A DNA stretch of 64,000 nt from Zychaea mexicana (lineage: Eukaryota > Mucoromycota > Mucoromycetes > Mucorales > Lichtheimiaceae): assembly GCF_025766255.1 (NCBI RefSeq), contig NW_026516674.1, forward strand, positions 124,001-188,000, given 5' to 3'. The translations under genes were made by a program, and so were the position numbers. Of this stretch, positions 34,194 to 45,951 are shown piece by piece (positions within the stretch are counted from its first letter, which is position 1; every line of letters starts with the position of its first letter). The notes beneath the pieces were generated by a model. The model made no database searches, was not told where the DNA came from, and saw only the letters and a program-made list of their open reading frames with translations.

Positions 34194-36780
34194 TTATAAC
34201 CAGCCGTTGGCTGCAGCAACTATCTTGGCGTCCCGTTCATACGCGTTCCAGATCTGTAGTAAGCGCTTGATGGCGGATTCCATCACTTGTGAATCACCTG
34301 TTAAAGAAGCACGTTGTTCGTTAGTCTTGTTGTGAAAGTAGCGTGATGGGGTTGGTTCTATGTAAATAATGCGTGTTGTTGTTTACCTTGTTTTAAGACA
34401 AAGTTGATCTTGACGCGGTCCTCTTGATGATGTTGATGATGTGCTGCTGTTGTTGTTGTTGCTGCTGTGGCTGGATCGATATGACACAGAAAGTGGATGG
34501 CTTCCTCCTGCTCCTGCATGCTGTTCTGTTGTTGTTGCTTTTCCTGTTGTTGTTGCTGCTGTTGCTGCTCTTGAGGCTGCTGCTTCTGTTGGTCTATAAA
34601 GGGCAGTATCAAATATGTACGAGTAAGTAAGGGCAATGTTAGAAACAACAAAGGAGGAAAAGGGGAAGAAGGGGGGGGGGAGGAGGAGGAGGGTTACTTA
34701 CCACCAAAGAACAGGGAACCACTCCAGACAATCTGGCCAGTAGGGTAGATCCGGCCACTTAATTTGCCATCGAAATGCTCCTCCAGTATTTGATGCAACT
34801 TTCCTGCTGCCTCGCATTCATGCTTGGCCGGTCGTTCAAATGCAAACACTCTGCTTTGCTTGTGTCGTGAGCTACTAATGATACGGTCCGTCCACCAATC
34901 CCATGCTGAGTCAAGCCAGTTGAGTAGGGATGTTTGTTGCCTTTTACATGTACTTGCTGATGATGATGTTGATGATGCTGATGTGGATGCTGTAGATGAT
35001 GTAGATGCAGAAGAAGAGGAAGAAGAAGAAGTAGTAGAGGATGACGATGAGGTTGAGGATGACGATGAAGAAGAAGAAGAAGATGGACGAGTGGTCATGG
35101 TTTGTTTGAGTCGTTGTAGTTGATCTTGTGCACTGGATGCCCCGACAAGCGTTGTCTGTACATGAGCAAACCGAACCAACACTGGGTCTGCGGGTTTGGT
35201 CAGCATGTCTTCGTCTGGAGACCGTTGCTGGCTACTACGATTTGGACATGCGTGTCGTCTATCCAAACTCAATGTATGTCGATGTTGTCGTTTGAGCTGC
35301 TGCTTTTCTTGTTGTTGCTGCTGTTGCTCATTGCTATGTAATTATGTGGAAGGGGGGGGAGGAAGGTGGTGTTATTAAATGTTTGTTTGTTTTGCTTGCT
35401 TGTTTGTTTTTCTCCTTGGAATTCCTTTCAACTTACAAGAGTCGCTTCTTGAACACTTCAACTGGATGATGGATCTCATAATACCATGACAGATCCAAAT
35501 CAAAGGCAGGTATGCTCTTGGGAGTCGGTGGCAGGTCAGCAATAGTTCTGCTCATGGTGTCGACGGTCGAGTCACGCATGGAGCTATTGCAGTCTTCACC
35601 TGGACGGCAGCAGTATGGATGGCGGTTGCAGTGCGGGGTTAGGGGAGGTGTCATTGGAGCAATCGAGGATCCATTGTCCTCGCTTAACGGAGTAGACGAA
35701 TGCAGTATGTTGCTGTTGCCTAGTTACACATCAGTGACGTTTAAGGATGAATTTAGGAGTTAGTTCGATTACACACACACACTCACTCTCTCTCTCTCTC
35801 TCTGCATAAGCGTATTAGGTCCTGAATAAATAGTTTAAAGAAGGGCACTCTACCATTCTCCTGACGCCACGCGCGCTGTTGTAATAGTCGACATGTGAGT
35901 TTAGGGACATTCGTTCTAATATCATGGCGGTTAGTAACAAGTAAGAAAAGGAGTTGGTATTGGATGTTATGCAGCCTATCAAGTGAGGTTTTAGCCATTT
36001 ACCCGTCTTTTCTAAGAGCAGCCAAAAGATCATCCTGACTACAGTCGCGCCACAAGACCTTGAGGGTTTCCCAAATGCGGCCGTCCAAATCGGTTGCGTC
36101 CGCGATGACGGGTCGCCGCAAGTCCTGGTCATGCAGGGGATCATGCGGCTTGGGATGAAGTGGCAAGGAATCTGGGAAGCGTAGGTCGGAACCCAGGAAT
36201 GACTTGTTTGTCAACCAAGGATGAGCCAGAACCGCATCAAGCTGAAAGGGCAAAAATAAACCGTATTGTATATATATATTAGAGTTTCATTCTGCATATC
36301 AGATTTGGGATATGCCGATAAACGCTGAGTGGGGTGCCCCCACCTCCCCGACTGGCAAAGATAAACTCCTATTTGCACCGACTCAAACACACACACACAC
36401 ACACACTCCTTTTTAAACTTACGCTGATACGTTTGCAAGGATCCACGACAAGCATGCTTTTGATGAGATCTCTAGCCTCGCGCGATACATTGGATGGTAG
36501 TGGAATATAGCGACCGGCCTTGATCTTGGACAACAGGCGACTGACACTGTCGTCGTCAAAGGGGAGATGGCCAGTCAACATGGCGTACAGAATAACGCCG
36601 CATGACCATACATCTGAGGCCGGGCCATAATAGTGCTTGCCCTAAAAAAGCAAATGTGTCAATGGGGGACCGAGAGACAGAGACAGAGAAAGAGATATAC
36701 GAGCTTGTACTGTGGATAATAATAGAACACAAAAAAAACAGATACTGTGTATATATAAAATGGTAGTGTGCAGCTACAAC

Positions 36781-36811
<31 letters not shown>

Positions 36812-38712
36812 CCACCACCAGTAGCAGCAGCAGCAGCAGCAGCAGCAGCTAATGCAGCCTTTGCAGCTAATGCAGAAGCACAAAGTATCGAGTAAAAGAG
36901 CTGCCCACAAACAATTATGTGGTCGAGAATATAAGAGATTATATTACAAACACTTACCCTCACTATTTCCGGGCTTGCATAGTGGGGGGAGCTGCAATAC
37001 ACACACGATGGAAAACAAAAAGAGGTGTTTGTTAGATATGCTAGTGTGTGTATGTGCGTGTTGTGCAGATCGTAAATAGAACAAGAACGAGCCAAGTGGG
37101 AGCTCCAACAAGGATGTAAACTAGACATACCCGCAGCTGGTCTGGAGGAGTGCATCCGGCGACTGGATGGCGGCCATGCCAAAGTCTGCAATCTTGACAT
37201 GCTTCTGTTCCTTGTCCAGCAAGATGTTCTCGGGCTTCAAGTCTCGATGGCTTTTGTGTCATAAAAGATATGTGTCAATGAATACAAACTAGCGAACGGA
37301 AGAATGAAAAGTGTGTTGTATGTGACATACCAGATATGATGTGCATGACACCAGGCCAATGCGGTTGTCAATTGCCGAAACAAATGCCTGGCCTCGTCTT
37401 CAGGCAGCTTGCCCCGTCGGGAAAGGACCTGGAACAGCTCACCACCCTCCATGTACTCCATGACAAAGTAGACGTTCTGGGAGTCTTGCAAGACCTGGCG
37501 GAGATCGACAAGGTGAGGATGGTGCAGCAATTGCAAGACAGCCAGTTCGCGCTGTACACAGCGGGCCATGGTGGACGACGTGGCCAGCTGGCTTCGTGAG
37601 ATGACCTTGATGGCCACCTGTTCGCCTGTATGCCGATGGATCCCCATCTTGACTCGACCTGCAGCAAAGAGAGAGAGCATGATTGTTTTTTAGTTATTAT
37701 TTTGGTTCTTTTTTCCATTTATGTCACATTAAGGAGCCCTTGGTCTTTCTTTTTCCGATGTGCTAGCTTGTTGCTACATTACGATCGTGGGGGGGGAGGT
37801 GGTGGGTGTGGGGGTTAGGGTTGTCAGGAGAGGGAGAGCGAGCGAGAGAGGGGAGTCACAAGACATGGACATATAGAAAAAAAAAAGTATGCCTGTCAAA
37901 CGTATCTCTCATAGTTACAAAATAGGAACACGTTGCTGCATAATAAAAAAAAAATAACAAAAAAAGTAAATAGAAAGTAGATGAATAGGAGGGCAAGAGA
38001 TGCGCGCTATGTGGTGTGCTGTGCGGGGGAGGGGTGTGTGTGTGTGTGTGTGTGTGTATATGGAAGATGCAAAAGGCTAAACATACGCATACATGCTGTA
38101 TGTACACGGCAGAAAAAGGGAATAACAATTGAATGGATGTCGTTCCGTATTATTACGCTCATCGGACATCACGATGACTGGTATACGGCATGCGTATGAA
38201 CAAGGCGATATGTACAATAAGGAAAGAAGAAGAGAAGGGAGATAGGATTGGTAGTACTAGTAGTAGCAAAGGTGCGTGTTGGAAGGTCAATGGAATGATT
38301 GAATCGAGGAAGGAGAACGCGGTCCCTTTATCGAGCCGAAATAGGCAACTGAAGATGGTCTCTTTTTGCAATATATAGAATATCTCGTTCTATGTTCATA
38401 CACTTTTCCTGGTTTCGCCCAACATGTAGAAAAAGAAAAGGGGGGGGGGAAGGCTCCTTAAAGAAAGAAGAAGGAAAATCAATAATTGAACGTACCCGAC
38501 GCACCACGTCCAATGGTTCTGCCCAAGTAATAGTCGCCAATCTCTCGTCGTTTCCGTGATATTGGCAATGCTGCTGGTCGATGTTTAGTAGTATTGCCTT
38601 CAGCATGGTGGTGGCTGTGACGATTGTGATTGTGGTGTTTCTGGTGTTGTGCTGGTTGAGGTGTTGCGGGGGTGGTGGTGGTATGGCGTGTGATGTACGT
38701 CATGAATGGCAT
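34194..38712 (-). CDS. SAD/BRSK-type serine/threonine kinase (AMPK-related)
   Basis: Eleven exons (minus order): 38496-38712, 37331-37658, 37131-37250, 36958-36991, 36423-36641, 36003-36241, 35854-35975, 35437-35719, 34702-35333, 34387-34593, 34194-34297; 834 residues. Kinase elements: GRGASGRV (71-75 region), VAIK K90, HRDLKPEN (D185), DFG 204-206 and the activation loop [15 protein letters not shown], with T219 at the LKB1 target position, almost identical to BRSK/SAD kinases. A UBA-like segment follows ([16 protein letters not shown], then [13 protein letters not shown]). Low-complexity Ser/Thr and Gln runs precede a C-terminal KA1-like domain (exons 9-11). Fungal relatives are Gin4/Hsl1/Cdr2 kinases of septin and cell-size control. 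The sixth intron is only 27 nt. The start ATG is followed by a His/Thr-rich tail. Confidence 0.9.
34500..34592 (-). repeat. CAG/CAA run encoding Gln in the kinase gene
   Basis: The tenth exon of the kinase gene begins with a Gln-rich run made of mixed CAG and CAA codons, a likely length-variable spacer before the C-terminal domain. Confidence 0.8.
36779..36851. repeat. Interrupted (CAG)n microsatellite in a kinase intron
   Basis: Two CAG blocks separated by a short AC-rich spacer lie in the intron 36642-36957. It is non-coding in the gene model given. Confidence 0.85.
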
Positions 38713-39361
38713 GCTTGGACAGAATATGATTAGTGGTAGTAGTGCTGCTGCTGTTGTTGCTGCTGCTGTTGTTGCTGAATTACAACGTAAGGATAGTCGC
38801 TTGTTGATTGAATAAGTAGTATATTAGGTTATGCTGGAATATATTATGCTGAGCTTTCTTTCTAGCGGTTGTTGTTGTTGTTGTTGTTGTTAATCGGATG
38901 TGCCGGCACAAATGATTAAAACGATATTAGTTGTACAGGGTTAAGAAAGAAGAAGAAGAAGAAGAAAGAAAGAAAGAAAAGAAAGTCGTTGTTGTTTGAA
39001 CAAAAAAAAAAACGTTTTGCTTGCAGAGAAAGTGCTGCGTGAATATTTTAAATGACGAAAAAAGAAATAAAAAGAAGAGAAAAAGGAAAGTGAAAAGGTT
39101 TGAAAGGGTGTATTTTAAATAGAATGGCTGGAAGGGGGTTGGTTGTGTGCTTGCCTACAGGTCACGAACGTAGGGGAGAGAAACTGTAGGAAAGAAGCAG
39201 AGCGTTATCTGTAATACGCAGCACTCGTCGTCATCATCTTCATCAGCAGCTGGCAGCTCGCAGCATCAGGCACCACCTATAATGTGAATATTACATATGC
39301 AAGGTGACCCAACTATAAGTTATTTTTCGCTCGACGCCCTGCTGCGTGATGCACCCTGAAA

Positions 39362-39393
<32 letters not shown>

Positions 39394-39975
39394 CCGCAAT
39401 TCTTTTTTTACTTTCCAGTCTATGCATCTGCACTTGCTTATAAGTAAATGATACAAGCCCCATTGCTGACAGTCCAGTAAGTAAGTAGAGTCACGAAAGA
39501 AGGCTGATTCATTTATTACTATGTATAAAAGAGACATCCCACAGCAAGCAGCAAGCAGCAAGCAGCAACAGCAGCAGCAGCAGCTAGCTAGCTAGCTCAT
39601 GTGGGGTATACAACATGGTGGTGGTTTCTTGTTCTTTCTGGGGCTATGTTGTGATGTGCTAGAAGGAAACAAAGTGATGTGCGGAGTCCCCCGGTTGGAA
39701 GAAGAAAAAAAAATAAGGGGGGGGAGGTGCCTTGAGAGGAGGAAATATGCGAATGAATATTATATAATAAGATGCGTGTCGTGTAGTAGATTATATGCTG
39801 CGCGCGTCTAGTAGTAGTCCTTGGTTCGTTCGTCGGAAGCCAGTCTCGAGAGTGAGAGAAAGAGAGAGAGAGAGAAAGTTGGATACCAGCTTAGGTTGGG
39901 TTAAAAGGATGATGATGATGATACATGTGCAGTCGAGCACTTGCAGCTGGAGGCATATGCAGAGTACACATTTGG
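38713..39975. other. Long intergenic region with many microsatellites
   Basis: Upstream of the kinase: CAG/CAA-like runs (38741-38776), (TTG)n at about 38870-38890, (GAA)n and (GAAA)n at 38945-38980, (GA)n at about 39371-39392 and CAG/AGC runs at 39545-39585. No gene was supported. Confidence 0.5.
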
Positions 39976-40836
39976 TTATACTGATTTCAGCAGCGATGCC
40001 AGTCCAACCAGCAATATGCCGACGAAAAAGAACACAGACACATAGCGCTGCTGTGGGTCCGCCTTGATTGCCTGGGGAAGCATGCTCTATAAATAATAAT
40101 AATAAGAAGAATAGCAACAACGATCCCATTTCAAACCAAGAAACGACAACGGTTTTTTTGTTTTTGTGTGTTGTGGAATCATGGCAAAGGGGGGGGGATA
40201 GAGAGAAGGGGGCACACAGGGTCAGCTAAGCTATTCTGCTCCGAAAATAACGATGCACAGCAACACACCACACAGAAGAGGTAGTAGTGTCAAATATGCA
40301 ACTCTTTTTGAAAGGAGACCGCCGTTTCTCTCTCTCTCTCTCTCTCTTTCTCTTTAAGCTCTTACCTGCACAGCAATAAGCGACATCATTCCGCTCACAA
40401 CGCCAAACGTAATGCCAAACAACGCATCCTGCTGTTCCTGGGTTACCGTGTCCAGCGCAACCACCCCAAGCGCCGCTCCAAGAGGTTGCGACATCCCGCC
40501 CAGCAACGCGGCATAAAAAAAGGCGCGGACTCTGGATTGGGTGGCAAAGTACAGAGGCATTGCAATCATGAACCCTTCAATGAAATTGTGGATCGTCATT
40601 GCAAAGCACACGCTCACTCCTATCGTCTCGGATGCTTGTCCGGATATGAACATAATCAAGCCCTCTAATAGGTACTACAAGGTGAGTTTGACCCACACTC
40701 TCTTCTTGTTCAGCAAACAGGGTCAAGTGAGAATTACCTGGAAATTTGTGGATGCAGATGGCAACAGCGGTCTGGATACCAATACGGAAATAGTCATCAT
40801 TTTCTGGGTAGGGTACGCCATCCGTACCGGTGGTCA

Positions 40837-40878
<42 letters not shown>

Positions 40879-41639
40879 TAGTAGTAGTAGGAGTGGTAGC
40901 AAAAGTCGGGTGGTGACGATGATCTCTTGATCGATACTGCTGCTCAACGTGTTGATCGTCCCAGGGTATTAGTCTTGTGCGCTCATTGGGGGATGCTATA
41001 GCGGCAGCGGATTTTGAAAACATCTGCTTTGTCTCGTCCTCTTCCTCTGGATAAGGTGGAGTGGAAGCAACGGTGGTGCTGCTACTTGTAGTGCTGGATT
41101 CCGAATAGCGATGGCTAGGGTGGTATTGATCATGGCTGTGGTGAATATCATCCGTTGAATGTGAATGGATGGCGTCAGGCGCCATGGAGTGGACAATACG
41201 AGTGATCACGAGGGTTGCTAGAATACCCACAAAGTAACAGATATAAACGCCGTAGTCCGACTGCAGCCGTACGCGAGACGCAGGTAATAATGTGTACAGA
41301 GCAGAAAATAACATGACTCCCGAGCCTAACGCCATCGAAGAAGCGACCACTGCTGGTCTTTCAAGCACTGGCGCGCATTGTGAAGACGGGTACACTAGGT
41401 CCACGAAAACGACCGAGGCTAATTCAAAATGTGTAGCCGAAACAGGAACAACATGTTTTAAATCCAGTCAACACACCGTTTCATTTAACAATAAAACAGT
41501 AACTTGACTTGTGCTTCAATTGCTATTACTAATAACTTGAACTTGAAAATTTACCTCCAAGGATGCAAGCAATGGACGAAATCAGGACCATAATCCAGGT
41601 ATCAAATGTGCTGTAATCTGTGGTACTAATTGCATACAT
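39976..41639 (-). CDS. ZIP-family zinc transporter, ZRT3/SLC39-like
   Basis: Four exons (minus order): 41555-41639, 40738-41394, 40366-40664, 39976-40086; 383 residues. Multi-pass protein with the two ZIP metal-site helices: IHKFPEGLIMF (HxxPEG-type, spanning the exon 2/3 junction) and FAMTIHNFIEGFMIAMP (HNFxEG). This pairing, with HKFPEG in the first helix, is typical of the yeast vacuolar exporter ZRT3 and its relatives, so it probably moves Zn(II) into the cytosol from a store. The loop between helices 3 and 4 is His-rich (HSHSTDDIHHSHDQYHPSHR), a possible zinc sensor, and also carries Thr and Ala runs. The last helix ends near the stop. A (CT)n run lies just beside the exon 3 donor. Confidence 0.9.
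40840..40892 (-). repeat. Trinucleotide run encoding Thr9-Ala8 in the ZIP transporter
   Basis: (AGC)n followed by (AGT)n on the plus strand reads ACT and GCT codons on the minus strand, giving a Thr run then an Ala run in the cytosolic/lumenal loop. Confidence 0.85.
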
Positions 41640-43561
41640 TATAGCGTGTGTGTGTGTGTGTGTGCTGTGTGTATATGCTGTGTGTATATGCAGTGGAATT
41701 AAAAGAAAAAAAAGACGGGTATTCGACAATAACAACAGAGGTGTCAGTGTGGAGAAGAGGGGAGAAGAGGAAGAAAAGGAGGCGGGATTTGCAGATGTGT
41801 CTGAGTGTGAGCGTGGGGACAACCTCGAAGGTCCTCATTTTTTATTTCCATAGTCACGGCCGGGGCGGAACAGCGGATTTCCATAAGAACCGCCATAGTT
41901 GTGTGTTGCACGAAAAAAAAAGCATCAGTTGAGTCTTTCATCTAAATTCGTGGGTCCTATGCTGGCCGGCAGTCTTTTTCTTTAATGTTGGCTCGTGCTG
42001 ATGGGGTACTGATGAATGATAATATAAAAAGTTTTGACCATGTAAATAAAAGAAAAGGAGGGGATGAGGGGCCCACTCATCGTCATCATCAATAGCGTCG
42101 TTCCATGAACCGGTCAACCCGGAAGCTTTGCCGAGAAATCAATAAGAAATTTCTTCTTTTGTGCGCAGTCTGTAGAAATTTTTGTTAACCGTGATCATGC
42201 AGTCAAAAGGGCAAAAAGGGGGCCGACCGAAATCTTTTGCTTTTCGCGAACAGCACATCTCTTTATGCAAAAAAGAAAGTCAACGAGAGGCCGGTGCAAA
42301 TGCATACAACAGTTATAGACAACAGACCCAGGAAGAAGAATATAATGGGATGTTCTATATATCATCCTAGTAGTTTATATGTTATATATCACCATATTAG
42401 TAAAATACAAAGTGTGCTGCTTCTCATCAGATTAGGACTGCCATGAATAGATGAATTTATAAGTGTTGCTGAAAGATACGCCTTATTTGGCGTGCTAACC
42501 AATAATGCATTGCGTAGTTTTAGTAGACGGTATATCCATATTCAAAACCCGTTCATTCCGACCTTCCTGCCTTCTCCTCCTTCAACTATTATCCACTACT
42601 ACTGTACTACAACGCAATCTATAGGTTTAAAAAGTCAAACACTAGAGTTATTCAATAGTTCCGCCCGCTTGTCCGTTATACGCAGCTTCATCATGCGTGC
42701 ATTCGATCAGCCTTATGTTGTTGACTACTCTCAACGTTGCTCGGAGATTTAGATGACTTTTTTTTTTTTTTTCAAAGAGTTGAGGGGGCGAGCGTATTAA
42801 CTGTACAAAAGCAGATCGACGGTGATGCTCATCTGCCGAACTGGTGTCGGTTGAGAGTAACAATAACAAGATGAGTTACGGTAAAGATTGAGGAAGAGAG
42901 TATTTGAAGAAAATGGGCTTCATTGTAGGGTCGCTAAAACCATCGTTGCTTTTATACTTGTACCAATAAGAAACAATGTTCTAACGAAAAGGCTTTTCGC
43001 ACCTACCATGTATACTGGTAGTCTTGGTTGATGATGTCTTTTTGTACAAACCATTGGCCGTGTCTCTCATATTACAGTACTTACACACATAATATACGAG
43101 ACATTGTTTTCCTTTTCCACTTTGATTCTCTGTTCATTGTTTTAGTTACAATGAAAAATGGCTTCTCGTTGTTGCTAGTATTGTAACAGAAGAACCTCTT
43201 TCCTACGCATGATGAAACGACGAAAACAGTGGGCCTGCACAAAGGGAGTGAGTAGGATGGTTGCATGTATTAATAATAGCTATACTTGGATTGTACTCAC
43301 GCACTGCCAATAGCTGATACCCAATGTGTTTCAGCAATTTACGTGTAAGTTGCTGGACACCTTAAAGCGCCAGTAACTACAATGATGTACGTTACCCCGT
43401 CTTTCTTTATTAATACCATTACACAGCAGATAAGATACAAAAATTATCGCCTTTTTTAGGACGATTTTATCAGCCTCTTCAATCGGTGCGATAACGACAA
43501 TGATGTTGTGACAACGATGATAAGCCTATGTTTCAAGGAATCATCTTCGCACAATCATGAA
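41640..43561. other. Intergenic, no supported gene
   Basis: Contains a (TG)n run at 41645-41665 beside the ZIP start and AT-rich decayed DNA. Short ORFs (for example 42182-42370 +) are unassigned. Confidence 0.4.
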
Positions 43562-44230
43562 TTAAAACCCCGCTTGTCCCGTTTGGCGCGTTGGCATCAT
43601 CTGTACGGGTGCGCGCAAAGAAATTGCCACGCCCACATTATTGTCCGTCAACAAACTATTATTCCGTGCCTTCGACACGCTGGCCATTGATCTCAATGAG
43701 CTGGACCTGTCGGTCGCTACGTGCCTGGAATTGCCTCTCAACGCAATATGGAAACCGGTAGAGGGTGTCGACCCCCCCAAAACAACCCGGTTTTAAGAAT
43801 CTGTTGGTCAAAGATCTCTTCGTTTTCGACTACCATGTACGGCTACGTCGTCCAGCGGAAGAGTCTAGGTATCGATATCTGCTGTCTCGTATGCGGCAGC
43901 ACCTGGGCCACAATCGCCTCACTCTCCAGCCTTTCTTCCCGCCGGTGGGACTCGCGAAGAACGCACAGTACATGAGCAACTTGAACTCGGTGTCGTCGAC
44001 GCGTATGCTTTGCTCCAGCCTTTTAGGGAAGCTATGGCTCGAACTCAATGGCTATCGGGCTTTGCACTCCACCCTACCAACCACCAAAACTCTCCACCCG
44101 AATTGTCCCGAATTTTATGCCATCAGCAACCTGTCGTATATCTGTAACACGCGCGTAGAATCAGCACATCATTTTCTCTTTCATTGTTCCCCCCCAAGGA
44201 AGAAGTATGGCGCAGGGCCTGCCCCGGCAT
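43562..44230 (+). mobile_element. LINE relic, C-terminal part of ORF2
   Basis: Plus-strand text FKNLLVKDLFVFDYHVRL, LSRMRQHL and FFPPVGL (43765-43960) leads to a C-terminal module GYRALHSTLPTT followed by a Cys/His-rich end with ESAHHFLFHC and PP(K/R)-type residues (44040-44215). This matches the region after the reverse transcriptase in many LINEs. Frame shifts (for example near 44200) and lack of the reverse transcriptase show it is a dead fragment. Confidence 0.6.
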
Positions 44231-45951
44231 CGTCACTCACTCTGACACGACGTCGGAAATAAAACTTCGCCCTACTCTCTGGGCCATACCAAAAAAAAAT
44301 CCATCTTTAGGGGTCTCCAAAAACAATTAGCTTGGTGGCAAGCTCCAACTAGCAAGATGCGACAATTGCACATTTGTTTGAAAATAGGAAGCATGCGACC
44401 AAGAAACGAATCGATCGCAAACGCGAGGCTGTTCGATGCAATTACGTTCATCTGCACTCAAATTTTTTTGACAGTGTACTCGGAACAAGCGAGCCGCCTC
44501 GCATAGTATGCGCCTACCATTGTCGCCAACGCAAAGGAAGGATAGGAGAAGCTTTTAGGCCACCAAGCATCAACTTACAAAATTGCTGACGAATACAACA
44601 AAGGTGGTGCAGGCAAAGTGCGCGGAGCCTGACACAGCGAACATCGCTTTTGGAGCAAAATACGAGCATGCCATGTCATTTTGTCGACCCCTAGTCAAGA
44701 AAGACGCACTGAAATGCATGTCTTGTATGAACATCAAGACCAACCAAAACTGCGATTTGATTGATATACAAAGAACAATGACGAAATTCTAATATTTGTA
44801 CGATACTTGCTCATCGATACGTCGAAACTCGAGGAGACATCCAAGTGGAGCGCTATATTAGCTACTATCACAGAGAAGCTGCCACGGGTGCGACAATCCC
44901 GGAAGCCCGAGCATTGCCTGTGTTTATCAAAGATTACAAAAAGACTCGTCGTCAGGTTCTTAAAATTGAGACTGTCTCTGCTATTCCTGTCCTATCCATT
45001 GGCCGCTGGTGACATATCATGAAATCAAAGGCAAAATCATTGTATAAGCTCAAGACGTTGACATTGAATCTTTGCCCGGTTTTGAGGGTGAAATGACCCA
45101 TTACAATAGTGCAACGTACCAGTACGAGTGTCAAGTAGGCGTCGGCCAAGCAGCATTTCACGAGCACAGTGACCTTGTCGGTATTGTCGCTGCAAACAGT
45201 AAACTCTCAAGACATTCATCCCAAGAAGCTGAACCAAAGATCCGATTTGAACAGAAAGTTGGCTCGCTTTCCGCCAAGTCATCAACATAATAACCAAAGA
45301 CAAACGGTTTGCATACGAATAGAGAGGATGGAGTGTATGGGTACCATGGCTAGCGCCATTTATAGTATCGCATCATTTGCAAAGCATTGTTTACGTTAAC
45401 CCGAACCTATATGATGTGGGCGAGCAAGATATTGAAACCTAGCGCCTGTAATTTGCGATCAATTACTTGTGGTGTGCGAGCACCAGGCGCACATGTATGC
45501 TAATGTTTACTCCATGCACATACAGTGTACAGATCGTTTTACTACAGGAGCAATAGAGAGCCTTCCATCCTTTAGCTTGGTAGTAACCCTTCTGTATGAC
45601 CTCTTGTGGTGCTATCTTGTTTTGCAGTGTGTTTGTGTGTGTATGATAATGGGAGCATTATCATCATCACGGCTTATGCACTGCAAAATAGGCAATTAAG
45701 CCAACACACATACTACTTACCTCTCCAAGCGATAACCAATCAGATTGCGGGGACCCTATTCTTTTGATTTTGTCAATCCAGTTACATCCGAGAGAGTTTG
45801 GGCCTGACAATATATACGACCCGCTCAAATCTTTTTGCTCTCTCTCTCTTTCTTTCCCTTTGGCCAGTGAAATCAACTCCTCCTTTTTTTTTAACAAAAA
45901 AAAAAACTTTTCAACGAAACCCCTTTCATCTTTTTCTGAATCATTAACATC
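44231..45951. other. Decayed DNA and promoter of the splicing-factor gene
   Basis: Short plus-strand ORFs (44583-44792 with CMSCMN, 44807-45022, 45072-45290) look like broken coding sequence but match nothing I know. The last 250 bp hold pyrimidine runs typical of a fungal core promoter. Confidence 0.35.

Noticed and set aside
44374..45303. Series of plus-strand ORFs that might be a broken transposase
   Set aside because: No catalytic motif or zinc ribbon could be identified with the right spacing.
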